Shown piece after piece: positions 54,166-64,000 of a stretch of DNA of 64,000 nucleotides; position 1 is the stretch's first letter, and each line of letters starts with the position of its first letter. The notes below the pieces were generated by a model that made no database searches, was not told the origin of the DNA, and saw only the letters and a list, made by a program, of their open reading frames with translations. A program made the position numbers and the translations under genes. The stretch is taken from NCBI GenBank assembly GCA_028564925.1, contig CM053029.1, forward strand, positions 609,559,486 through 609,623,485, read 5' to 3'. The DNA comes from Lithobates sylvaticus (Eukaryota; Chordata; Amphibia; Anura; Ranidae).

Positions 54166-54390
54166 GCTGGCAGAACAGGCCCACCTCCACACATGTAGCC
54201 CCTCATCATCCAGAAATGTCAGCTTAGCTCACAGTTATAGGAATTGTGCAGCAGAAATACTAGCACCTAATTATGTTCCGGAACAATAGTGTAATATTGC
54301 ACTAACCTTTTTATTCGTTTTCATTTCTATATGTTTTTTTGGAGGGTCTGTTTACCCCACTTCCGGTTCTTCTCCCTGATGGGTTCTCCC

Positions 54391-55277
54391 TAGACATGTG
54401 CACAACAAAAAAATGTGTTTATTTTCGTTTCCGAAAAAAAATCGTTTTTTTTGTTTCGTTTTTTTTCGTTTCCGTCGATTCGTAGCGATTCGTACATTCG
54501 TAAGTCGTCGTTGTTCGGATTCGTAACGATTCGTACATTCGTAAGTCGTCGGCGTTCGTATTCGTAACGATTCGTACATTCGTAAGAGTTTATTTTTTTC
54601 GTTGATTCGTTTTTACGTTAGTTTAATTTTCGGACGCATTCGTATTTATTCGTACGTTCGTAACATTCGTAGATTCGTAATCGGAGCATAATTCATAATT
54701 TGATGTAATGTGTATGCTATTATTACATTTTAATAATTTACGAATCGAAAAAAAAAGTTACGAATCGAAAAAAAAAAAGTTACGAATTGAAAAAAAGTTA
54801 CGAATGTACGAATTTTTTTGTTCAATAGAGACAAGGAAAATTACAAATCGAAAAAAAAAAAAAAAAAAGTTACGAATCGAAAAAAAAAAAAAGTTACGAA
54901 TCGAAAAAAAAAGTTACGAATGTACGAATTTTTTTGTTCAATCCAATCGAAACACGTTTAGCAGCACCATTGTAAGGGACACGGAAAATTACCAATTCAA
55001 CAAAAAAAAAAAAGTTACGAATGTACAAATTTTTTCGTTCGTTTTCCTTTTTTCGGATTTTCTTCATTAGTACATTCGTTGTTTCTAATTTGTTTTTTTC
55101 GGATTATCGCTGTTTTTCGGATTCGTTAATCGGATTCGTACGATTCGAACGATTCGTTACGACTCGTTATTCGGATTCGTACGATTCGAATGATTCGTTC
55201 ATTCGTACGAAAACGAACGAACTAACGAAAATAACGAAAAAAACGAAAAAAAAAACGAAACGAATTGCACATGTCTA
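54391..55277. mobile_element. palindromic hAT-like element, 887 bp
   Basis: TAGACATGTGCA at the left and its inverse at the right, with the exact 8-bp duplication GTTCTCCC (54383-54390, 55278-55285). The whole element is a long imperfect palindrome of TTCGTAACGATTCGTACATT and ACGAATCGAAAAAAAAAG motifs, with about 400-bp arms. No coding capacity. Two more copies are at 59702-60985 and 60994-61841. Confidence 0.88.
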
Positions 55278-55285
55278 GTTCTCCC

Positions 55286-56791
55286 CTTTCATCGCCGCTG
55301 TCATGGTGGCACCCGTTTGCTCACACTGCTGGGACTACATCTCTGTGAAGAGACACTGGCTGCGCCCGCACACACACAGGGCCCGGGCCAAGGAGAAAAC
55401 TGTAGCTGGTTGGTAAAACCTGAGCCCTGCTACTTGCAATCATCCTGTTTTTTAAGTGTAATACTACCATTAATAATTATTTCTGCCTTTACCTATTTTA
55501 TTTTATGACAAGATATTTGGTTTGTTTTACTAATCGGTCTGGTGTTTGCGTTCTTTGAAATAGTATTATAGCTGGTGTAGCAGGGAGATCCCGTGCTATG
55601 CTGCAAAATAATGGTTTAAGCAGGACCGCCTTTAAGGCAGGGCAAAAGGGGCAGCTGCCCTGGGCCCTGTCATTGTTGTGGGGCCCAAAGCAGCTGCCTC
55701 ATACTTGCCAACTATTCCAGTTTAAATTCCCTCGTCCCTTGACGTTTTAGTCCTGTGTCCCGATATCTCAGTGTGAAGTGCTGCTACTAATGCTGCCCAG
55801 CTCTGCCCTATTGTTGTGTACAGATCACTCACCTGCAGACCCTGTGTTTACATGTAAATAACCGGCATTCATAAGTAAATAGATGCGGCCGGCAGCATTG
55901 ATATATAAATAAAGGTGGCATTCATATGTAGATCATGCCCCCCCTGCAGTGAGGAGATGATGGGCTGTAACCTCTAGCAACCAATCAGTGAGCAGTATTA
56001 CTGTACAGTAATCTCTAGCAACCAATTAACAAGCAGAAATCATTTGCTGTAACCTCTAACAACTAATCAGTGAGCCGTAATGTGTGCTGTAACCTCTAGC
56101 AACTAATCAGTGAGCCGTAATGTGTGCTGTAACCTCTAGCAACCAGTCAGTAAGCAGTAATGATATGCTGTAACCGCTGGCAACCAATCGCAATAGCTGC
56201 CTGATCTGTTACAGTAAACTGACTTTAAGTCTAGCTGCTATTTATTGTATGTCTCATGGCAGGTGTAGAGTGAAATTGCATTGGGGGGCCAAGGAAATTT
56301 TTGCCTAGGGTCCAATCAATATTGAAGACGGCCCTGGGTTTAAGCCACCGTCCCGAGCGAGTCAGTGTGTGATGAGAGGTGCTGGTGTGCACCATGGTGT
56401 CCAGGTCGGGACATATGAAGGCCCGAGCCTGAGAGAAGGTAGGAAGCTGTAGAGAAAGAGAGCCAGGGGACCGAATGTTATGTTTTGCAGTGATGATGAG
56501 AAGAACCCCCTGTGTGGGAATACATATTTGTGTGATGTTTTGGTGTTAAATAAAGTTGGGCAGGAAAGCCCTGAAAACAATATCTGGCATGGAGTAAACT
56601 CACTATTGAGCTAAGAAACCCAGACGTGTCACACTGGGTACTAGCGCCACTGTTAGGGCTCATTTATAGGCTACTTTCACACTGGGGCTCTGGGGGCATC
56701 GGCCGAAAAAGGGTTAAACCGCCCACAGAGCGACAGTGCAGCGGCGCTATGCCGGCAGTTTGATTTTTTTTTTTTTCCTCAAAGAAGTTTA
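55286..56791. other. spacer around a hAT insertion
   Basis: Unique-looking sequence on both sides of the hAT at 55621-56336. It includes AATAAA near 56547 and an end of the PIF/Harbinger-like type (CTACTTTCACACTGGGGC) at 56667-56760. No gene recognised. Confidence 0.4.
55621..56336. mobile_element. hAT element, 716 bp
   Basis: CAGGACCGCCTTTAAGGCAG to AATATTGAAGACGGCCCTG, a 12-bp imperfect inverted end, with the exact 8-bp duplication GGTTTAAG (55613-55620, 56337-56344). The end sequence GGGCAAAAGGGGCAGCTGCC suits a common vertebrate hAT type. A roughly 36-40-bp tandem repeat (CTGTAACCTCTAGCAACCAA, TCAGTGAGC) occupies 55960-56200, in five to six copies. Confidence 0.88.
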
Positions 56792-57780
56792 TTAACCGCT
56801 TCAGCACCGGGCCATTTTACACACTTCCTTACTTTTTGCGATTCGGCACTGCGTCGCTTTAACTGACAATTGCGCGGTCGTGCGACGTTACACCCAAACA
56901 AAATTGACGTCCTTTTTTTCCCACAAATAGAGCTTTCTTTTGGTGGTATTTGATCGCCCCTGCGGTTTTTATTTTTTTGCGCTATAAACAAAAGAAGAGC
57001 GACAATTTTGAAAAAAAACACAATATTTTTTACTTTTTGCTATAATAAATATCCCATTTTTTTTTTAAAAAAAACTATTTTTTTACTCAGTTTAGGCCGA
57101 TACGTATTCTTCTACATATTTTTGGTAAAAAAAAAATCGCAATAAGCGTATATTGATCGGTTTGCGCAAAAGTTATAGCGTCTAATAGGGGATAGATTTA
57201 TTGCATTTTTTTTTTTTTTTACTAGTAATGGCGGCGATCTGCGATTTTTTTTTTCGTGACTGCGACATTGCGGCGGACACTTCAGACACTTTTGACACAT
57301 TTTTGGAACCATTCACATTTACACAGTGATCGTTGCTATAAAATTGCATTGATTACTGTGTAAATGTGACTGGCAGGGAAGGGGTTAACACTAGGGGGCG
57401 CTGCAGGGGTTAATTTATTCCCTATGTGAGTGATTCTAACTGTGGGGGGAGGGGACTCAAGGGGAGGAGACCGATCATGTGTTCCTCCGAACTGGGATCA
57501 CATGATCGGTCTCCTCTCCGTTGACAGGACGTGGAGCTGTGTGTTTACACCCCATCATTACACACACAGCTCCACGGTCCCGCCCGGTCCCGTTGTTTGA
57601 ACGGGCAATCGCGGGTGCCCGGCGGACATCGCGGCCGCCGGGCACTCGCACCGGGTCCCGAGCGACGCCGCGCGCCCCCCAGGCTGCTGGGAATGGGAGG
57701 ACGTCATATGACGCCCACCCAGGATGGGAGATCTACCTTGTGGGCGTCATATGACTATGGGCGGGATGGGAAGTGGTTAA
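56792..57780 (-). mobile_element. TTAA family A element, complete
   Basis: TTAACCGCTTCAGCACCGGG to CGGGATGGGAAGTGGTTAA with TTAA at 56792-56795 and 57777-57780. All family blocks are present in reverse. AACACTAGGGGGCGCTGCAG at 57387-57406 is a CTCF-like motif inside the element. A 21-bp hairpin (ACCGATCATGTGTTCC with its inverse) is at 57470-57512. Confidence 0.9.
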
Positions 57781-58175
57781 AGAAATTAAATTACAAACAT
57801 GGCATAGATTCCAGATTCAACAAGTTACAGTGTACAATCGGTCTACTTATCATCAATTTACATCAGCACTCAACATGGTATCTTCCTTATTCACCTTCAA
57901 CACGCTACCCTACAGGGCCCACTGCGCTGTCTAACCTTAAGCAACTATTTAGATTAATTGTCTGTCCAGTATGAGGTCCACCGGGGAGAGTCCCGGGGTA
58001 TCCAGCCAAGGTGACCATAATGCATCGAATTTACCAGGGCGTCCTCTATGCGGGAAGATAAACTCTCCAGCCGTAAAGTGTCACCCACCCGGTTAATCCA
58101 CTCCTTGAGCGTGGGAGGGTCAACTGCCTTCCATCGCCGAACGATAAGCAGGCAAGCCTGAAAAAGGGCTCTTGC

Positions 58176-59183
58176 CAGTGGCGGTGCGTGCATAGAGGGC
58201 GCAGGAGCGCCGCCCCCCCTCTCCTGCACCGCTCTATCACCAATAGATAGATTCATGCATTGCATGAATCTATCTATTGTCACCGCTGCCGCCCCCTATT
58301 CAGGTGTCCGGCCCCTGATCGGGCGCCGGGCATCTGAATTACAGTGGGGGGGGGGGTGTTGCTGGAAGCGCCCCTATTAGAGCTGTAAGCTCTAATAGGG
58401 GACCCTATTAGAGCGGTGGGCTCTAATAGGCTTCCCTAAGTGTAAACAGCGGGCGCACGGCTGTGCGTTCGCTGATTACACAGTATTGTGTTAGGGAAGC
58501 GAATACATCGCTTCCCTAACACAGACCCGCCTCTCAGCCAATCAGGTTGCCAGGTCTGTTACCTGTCACCTGATTGGCTGAAGTCACAGGCGCTGTGATT
58601 GGACGCTAGGCGTCCAATCACCTAGCGTCCAATCACAGCAGAAGAAGACAGGAGGAGCGCGGGAGAAGACATCTGACGGAGACACTGCTCGTTGCCTGAC
58701 GCCGTCACCAGCTGCACACCGGGACAAGGTAAGTGCAGAGGGCAGGCAGGGGCACAGTGGCAGCACTTGAGGGGCACAGTGGCAGAACTTGGGGCACAAT
58801 GGCAGCACTTAAGGGGCACAATGGCAGAACTTGGGCACAATGGCAGAACTTGGGGCACAATGGCAGAACTTGGGGCACAGTGGCAGCACTTGGGGCACAG
58901 TGGCAGAACTTGGGGCACAGTGGCAGCACTTGGGGCACAGTGGCAGTACTTGGGGCACAGTGGCAGCGTTTGATGGGCACAGTGGCAGCGTTTGATGGCA
59001 CAGTGGCAGCGTTTGATGGGCACAGTGGCAGCACTTGGGGCACAGTGGCAGCGTTTGATGGGCACAGTGGCAGCGTTTAATGGGCACAGTGGCAGCGTTA
59101 ATGGGCACAGTGGCAGCGTTTGATGGCACAGTGAGGCTGTTTGTTTGCGCCCCCCCAAAAATTTTGAGCACCAGCCGCCACTG
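58176..59183. mobile_element. hAT element, 1008 bp
   Basis: CAGTGGCGGTGCGTGC to CACCAGCCGCCACTG, with the exact 8-bp duplication GCTCTTGC (58168-58175, 59184-59191) inside the LINE. Internal hairpins occur (AATAGATAGATTCATGCATT and inverse at 58240-58280; CGCTAGGCGTCCAATCACC near 58602). A 19-20-bp array fills 58736-59140. No coding capacity. Confidence 0.9.
58736..59140. repeat. 19-22-bp minisatellite in hAT element
   Basis: About 20 copies of GGGCACAGTGGCAGCACTTG, passing into GGCAGCGTTTGATGGGCACA after 58960. Confidence 0.93.
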
Positions 59184-59701
59184 GCTCTTGCAATAGGTGG
59201 TTTAGAGTTATCCTCAAGGGGGAGGTCATCCAGTGTACCCAGTATGCATGGATTGGGATCTGCCGGAATCTTAACTGGCCTTGTTAATAGTGTTCAGGAC
59301 CTCTGTCCAGTATAGGTGAGGCTTGGGGCAACGCCACAGCATATGGATCAAGTCTCCATGGTCTCTAGCACACCGAGGGCAATCGGAGTCTGGTCTTGCC
59401 CCCATTCTAAACAGCCTTGCGGGAGAATGACACACCCGCAAGGCGATGTACAACTGGGATAGGCGTTGCACTACCTTGTGGGATGACATTTGGACAGCCT
59501 GGAGGACCTCTTCCCACGGATCTTCCTCAAAAGTGCCCACGTCATTCTCCCACTTGTTCACCGCCCCCCAAGGGGAATCACGCCAGCAATATCAACAATA
59601 ACATTGAATAACAGCGAGAAATGAAGCCTTTGAAACAGGAGACCTCCTCCATGTAGTGGAATATGGGGGTTGGGGATGGCACACATGGTCTCACTGAATT
59701 G

Positions 59702-60985
59702 TAGACATGTGCAATTCGTTTCGTTTTTTTTTCGTTATTTTCGTTCGTTCGTTTTTGTACGAATGAACGAATCGTTCGAATCATAGGAATCCGATTAACG
59801 AATCATTCGAATCGAACGAATCCGAAAAACAACGAAAATCCGAAAACAATGAATTAGAAACAACGAATGTACTAATGAAGAAAATCCGAAAAACGAACGA
59901 AAAAATTCGTACATTCGTAACTTTTTTTTTTTTTTTTAATTGGTAATTTTCCGTGTCCCTTAGGCCCCTTTCACACCGGGGCGTTTTTCATGCGGTGCAG
60001 CGCTAAAAATAGCGCCTGTTCACCGCATGAAAAAATCCGGCCCCTTTAACTCCAGTGTGAAAGCCGGCGGGCTTTCACACTGGAGCGGTGCGCTAGCAGG
60101 ATGACAAAAAAAGTCCTGCTAGCAGCATCTTTGGAGCGGGATAGGAGCGGTGTGTTCACCGCTCCTATACCGCTCCTTCCCATTGATTACAATGGGAGAC
60201 CGCGGTAAAACCGCGGCAAATACCGCGGTTACCGCGGCAATACCGCGGCTACGGCGGCGCTCTGCGGGGGGTGTTTAACCCATTTTTCGGCCGCTCGCGG
60301 GGGGTAAAACCGCACCGCGAGCGGCCGAAAACCGCGGTGAAAACGACGGTAAAGCAGCGCTAAATATAGCGCTGCTTTACCGTCACCGCGGCTCCCCGCC
60401 CCAGTGTGAAAGGGGCCTAATGGTGCTGCTAAACGTATTGTTGCTGCTACCTACTAATTCGTACATTCGTAACTTTTTTTTCGATTCGTAACTTTTTTTT
60501 TCGATTCGTAACTTTTTTATTTTAATTTTTTCGATTTGTAGTTTTCTGTGTCTCTATTGAACAAAAAAATTCGTACATTTGTATCTTTTTTTTTTCGATT
60601 CGTAACTTTTTTTTTTCGATTCGTAAATTATTAAAATGTAATAATAGCATACACATTACATAAAATTATGAATTATGCTCCAATTACGAATCTACGAATG
60701 TTACAAATGTACGAATAAATACGAATGCGTCCGAAAATTAAACTAACGAAAAAACGAATCAACGAAAAAATAACTCTTACGAATGTACGAATCGTTACGA
60801 ATACGAACACCGACGACTTACGAATGTACGAATCGTTACGAATACGAACACCGACGACTTACGAATGTACGAATCGTTACGAATCAACGGAAACGAAAAA
60901 AACAAAACGAAAAAAAAACAATTTTTTTTCGGAAACGAAAAAAACGAAACGAAAAAAACTATTTTTTTTGTTGTGCACATGTTTC
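59702..60985. mobile_element. palindromic hAT-like element with nested insert
   Basis: TAGACATGTGCAATTCG at the left; the right end is decayed (GCACATGTTTC). The exact 8-bp duplication CTGAATTG flanks it (59694-59701, 60986-60993). It is the same family as 54391-55277, and its extra length is a PIF/Harbinger-like insertion at 59963-60417. Confidence 0.85.
59963..60417. mobile_element. PIF/Harbinger-like element, 455 bp
   Basis: GGCCCCTTTCACACCGGGGC and its near-perfect inverse at the right, between TTA (59960-59962) and TAA (60418-60420). The homologous position in 54391-55277 (54961-54980, reading GTCCCTTACAATGG when inverted) is uninterrupted. The interior is a series of GC-rich hairpins (CCGCGGTAAAACCGCGG, TTTCGGCCGCTCGCGG). 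Non-coding. Confidence 0.8.
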
Positions 60986-60993
60986 CTGAATTG

Positions 60994-61841
60994 TAGACAT
61001 GTGCACTGACACAAAGTGTGTTCGTTTTCTTCGTTTTTTTTACGGAAATTTGAAAATGTCGAAAATTCGGAAATCCGAAAATACGGATTTTCGAATTTTT
61101 GGATTTTCAAATTTCGAATTTCAAATTTTTGGATTTCCGAATTTGGAATTCCCGAATTTCGAATTTGAAAATTCGAATATTCGAAAATTCTAAATTTGGA
61201 ATTTCGAAAATTCGGAAATCTGAAAAAAGAAAGTAAAATTCGAAATAATAAATAATAATAACTAACTATTAAATTATAGGTATTGGAATTTCCTTTCAAA
61301 TTTGGCTGTTAGTGATCATAACCAATACAAATTTATCCAAAGTTACGCATTATCCAAAATAACGAATGCCGCATCGAAACAAATGGAATGGAACAAATTA
61401 ATAATAAAAAGGTTTTATTATTATTGTTATTTATAATTATTAGATCCATTCGTTCAGATACAGCATTCGTTATTTTGGATAATTCGTAACTTTGGATACA
61501 TTTTTACTCGTTCCGTTCACTAAAAGACAAATTTTAAAGGAAATTCCAATACCTATAATTTAATAGTTAGTTTATTATTTCGAATTTTACAGATCTTCTT
61601 TCTTTTTTCAAATTTTTGAAATTCGGAATTAGAAAATTCTGAAATTCGCAATTTGGAAATCCGAAAATTTCGGAAATCCGAAAATTCTAATTTCTGAAAT
61701 TCGGAATTCGTAAATTTCAGAAATTGGAAATTCCGGAAATTCTGAAATTCTAAATTCTGTACTTTTGGAAATTGAAAGATTCGGAATTTGTCAAAATTCG
61801 TCAAAAAACGAATTAGGAACTAAACAAATTGCACATGTCTA
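60994..61841. mobile_element. palindromic hAT-like element, adjacent copy
   Basis: TAGACATGTGCACTGAC to AATTGCACATGTCTA. The left flank CTGAATTG is the right duplication of the preceding element; the right flank is CTTGATTG (6 of 8 match). Arms of about 400 bp consist of AAATTCGGAAATCCGAAAAT motifs around a centre near 61420 (ATAATAATAAAACC). Confidence 0.8.
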
Positions 61842-62208
61842 CTTGATTGAGCCCTAACAGCATGTTACAGCTGCATATGGTAGAAGTACATGTCGAAATC
61901 GCTCCCCCATGCCAGAAAAAGAGCTCAATTTGCCCACCACAATAAATGGGGTTCAGTTGCGTGACTCCGTGTTTCCTCCACCGAGCCCCACATGTCAGGG
62001 ATTGCAATTCCGGATAGTAACCATTGTTCCAAATTGGGCTGTGTTTGGTAAAGCCTTCGACGGCCTGCAGGCATCTGGCCTTGTTCCATATCTTTTGAAG
62101 CAGAGCAAATGTGGGGAACTCCTTATTGGATTTCGCATAGGCCAAGGCCTCCAGTCCCTCCGCTACACCATTAACCCCCGTTACTGGGCACATAAGGGCC
62201 CTGATAGG

Positions 62209-63800
62209 TCGGACAGGCTTTGTTAAAGCTCTCTGAACGCTAGTCGAAGCCCCATAACTAAATAAAATGGTTAGCTTACAGTCCTGTTTACACCTTGTTT
62301 TTACTTTGCTTTGGCTTTGCGTCAAAAATGATACCCGGGTAGCTTAAGTGGTGCTTCAAAGCGTCTTCAAAGCCTCCATAGAAGTCTATGCCAAATCTCA
62401 CTTGAGGCCCCACCAAAGCCCCACCAAAGCTTCACCGAAGCCCCACAAAGCCTCACCAAAGATCCACCAGAGCCCCACGAAGCTTCAACGAAGCCCCACC
62501 AAACCCCCACTGAAGCCTCATAGAAGCCCCACCGAAGCCCCACCAAAGCCTCATCGAAGCACCAAGCAAAAGCAAGGTGTAAATGGGACTGTAAGCTAAC
62601 CATTTTATTTAGTGACAGGAGCTTTGACTGACGTTCAGAGAGCTTTAACCACTTCAATACCGGGCACTTATATACATTCCTGCCCAGGACAATTTTGAGC
62701 TTTCTGCACTGTCGCAGTTTGAATGACAATTGCGCGGTCATACAACACTGTACCCAAACTACATTTTTATCCCTTTTTCCCCACAAAAAGAGCTTTCTTT
62801 TGGTGGTATTTGATCACCTCTGCGGTTTTTATTTTTTGCTAAACAAATAAAAAAAGACCTAAAATTTTGAAAAATATAAAAGTTTTGGTTTTGTTTCTGT
62901 TATAAAATTTTGTAAATATGTAAGTTTTCTCTTTCACTGATGGGCACTGATAAAGTGGCACCAATGAGCGGCACTGACGGGCACCGATAGGCACTGGCAG
63001 GCGGCACTGATGGGTGGCACTGGTATGCAGCACTGATGGTCATTGATAGGCAGCACTGGTGGGCAGTCATGGGTGGCACAGGTGGGCACTGGTGTGCACT
63101 GATAGATGACACTGGGCACTGAAAGGATGAAACGAAGGGTACTTATGGGGGGCACTGATAGGCGGCACTGCTGGGCACTGCTAGGCACTGATACACGGCA
63201 CTGATATGAGCCACTGATGGGCATCCCTGGTGGAACTGGCAGTGGTAGGCATTGTCAGTGGGCACTGATTGGCAGCTGCCTGGGCACAGATGTGCATTTC
63301 CCTGGGGGTCTAGGGGGGGCATACCTTGTGGTCCAGTGTGGTGGCATCCCTGGTGGTCCTGGGCGGGATCTGAGGGGCGGCTCCGCTGATAAACAATCAG
63401 CACAGACCCCCCTGTCAGGAGAACCGCCGATTGGCTCTCCTCTACTCGCGTCTGTCAGACGTGAGTGAGGAAAAAACGATCACCGGCTCTTCCTGTTTAC
63501 ATCGTGATCAGCCATGATTGGACACGGCTGATCACGTGGTAAAGAGTCTCCGTCAGAGACTCTTTACCGAGATCAGTGTAGCGGGGTGTCAGACTGACAC
63601 ACCGCAACAACGATCACCGCGATGCGCGCCCCTCGGGGGCGTGCATCGGCTTAATATGCTGAGGACGTCATATGACGCCCAGTCAGGATATTGAATCCAC
63701 TTTGCCGCCGTCATTCTGCTATATGGCGGGCGGCAAGTGGTTAACAAAGCCTGTCTGAAGCCTTGTTTTGAAGCCAGTGTAAACTAGCTCTTGATGATTT
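62209..63800. repeat. palindromic repeat with CACCAAAGCCC array
   Basis: Left arm 62209-62315 (GACAGGCTTTGTTAAAGCTC, AAATGGTTAGCTTACAGTCC) is matched in inverted form by 62570-62648 plus 63745-63756. The loop holds an 11-12-bp array (AAGCCCCACCAAAGCTTCAC) at 62405-62560. The right arm is split at its TTAA (GCTTTAACAAAGCC) by a family A element. Probably a non-autonomous DNA transposon inserted in the LINE. Confidence 0.7.
62645..63744 (-). mobile_element. TTAA family A element with internal array
   Basis: TTAACCACTTCAATACCGGG to GGCGGCAAGTGGTTAA, with TTAA at 62645-62648 and 63741-63744. The outer blocks match family A in reverse. The central part is replaced by a degenerate GGGCACTGATAGGCGGCACT array (62935-63290). 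The palindrome's left arm shows the uninterrupted site (TTTGTTAAAGCTC, 62217-62229), confirming TTAA duplication. Confidence 0.85.
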
Positions 63801-63820
63801 CCTTGTGTGTGTCCTCTGGT

Positions 63821-64000
63821 GTGTTAGATGGAGGTCTCTGGTGTGTTAGATGGAGGTCTCTGGTGTGTCAGGTGGAGGTCTCTGGTGTGTCAGATGGAGG
63901 TCTCTGGTGTGTCAGATGGGGGTCTCTGGTGTGTCAGTTGGGGGTCTCTGGTGTGTCAGTTGGGGGTCTCTGGTGTGTCAGATGGAGGTCTCTGGTGTGT
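63821..64000. repeat. 22-bp minisatellite at window edge
   Basis: Eight copies of GGTCTCTGGTGTGTCAGATG GA with small changes; the array runs off the end of the window. Confidence 0.9.

Larger units (their letters stand above)
57782..62208 (-). pseudogene. L1/Tx1-like LINE ORF2 C-terminus, split by hATs
   Basis: Three pieces on the minus strand. 62200-61850 encodes ALLQKIWNKARCLQAVEGFT, HSPIWNNGYYPELQSL and ARWRKHGVTQLNPIYCGGQI. 59561-59192 encodes VVQRLSQLYIALRVCHSPAR, DCPRCARDHGDLIHMLWRCP and HLYWTEVLNTINKA. 58167-57960 encodes ALFQACLLIVRRWKAVDPPT and LKEWINRVGDTLRLE. Together these follow the order of the C-terminal domain (with a CCHC-like knuckle) of L1/Tx1-type ORF2 proteins. The reverse transcriptase and endonuclease lie outside or are lost. 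Insertions at 58176-59183 and 59702-61841 split it. Confidence 0.8.

Noticed and set aside
52744-54198. A 240-codon Gln/Ser/Lys-rich frame
   Set aside because: The 46-bp repeat happens to leave a frame open; the unit is not codon-structured and both strands are open.
54195-56632. Possible LTR interrupted by two hATs (TGTAGCCCC start, AATAAA near 56547, GTGTCACA end)
   Set aside because: No matching flanking duplication and no second copy in the window; the boundaries are guesses.

Overview
This is eukaryotic, almost certainly vertebrate, intergenic or intronic DNA. It consists nearly entirely of transposable elements and long tandem arrays. The mix of Tc1/mariner, hAT, PIF/Harbinger-like and TTAA-targeting elements with L2-like and L1/Tx1-like LINEs, plus one solo LTR, fits a large anuran genome (a true frog is my best guess; this is inference, no species marker was seen). 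No host gene, tRNA, rRNA or CRISPR could be supported. The only substantial transposon gene is a hAT transposase at 15489-18705 on the minus strand. Long open frames inside arrays (for example 4133-5198 and 43582-45535) are low-complexity artefacts.

Layout. 349-6255: a Tc1 transposon (minus) in which a 39-bp terminal segment and a 50-bp transposase segment have each become minisatellites; a 3.3-kb hAT element with its own arrays sits inside it. 6290-8700: broken copies of an abundant TTAA-flanked element (called family A here), then a 32-bp minisatellite. 9246-23169: a 13.9-kb unit bounded by mariner-like inverted repeats and filled with about 4.3 kb of 17-bp minisatellite, an 8.1-kb hAT element carrying the transposase, and a family A copy. 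23995-29885: a Tc1 end, two L2-like LINEs (one split by a hAT), and TTAA elements. 29886-37120: A-rich higher-order repeats, a TA-flanked element, and an approximately 185-bp tandem repeat interrupted by a solo LTR and two TTAA elements. 37121-43740: a weak exon candidate, more TTAA elements, TA/TG microsatellite, and a foldback structure enclosing a PIF/Harbinger-like element that encloses a hAT. 43741-45402: a CATC-rich array. 45403-50498: nested TTAA elements, a second TA-flanked element, a deleted Tc1. 51351-54165: T-rich and 46-bp arrays. 54391-64000: palindromic hAT-like elements, two other hATs, an L1/Tx1-like LINE broken up by hATs, a palindromic repeat with a family A insert, and a 22-bp array running off the window.

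Themes. Target-site duplications resolve most insertions to the base and give a relative order. Eight-bp duplications are exact for five hAT or hAT-like elements (2653-5937, 13245-21377, 54391-55277, 55621-56336, 58176-59183) and also bracket 59702-60985; they are imperfect for 27736-28587, 41027-42686 and 60994-61841. TTAA elements repeatedly use TTAA sites inside other TTAA elements. At least six different hAT elements have an internal tandem array, and two copies of one hAT family share the same array. DNA-transposon interiors here appear to be sites where minisatellites arise.
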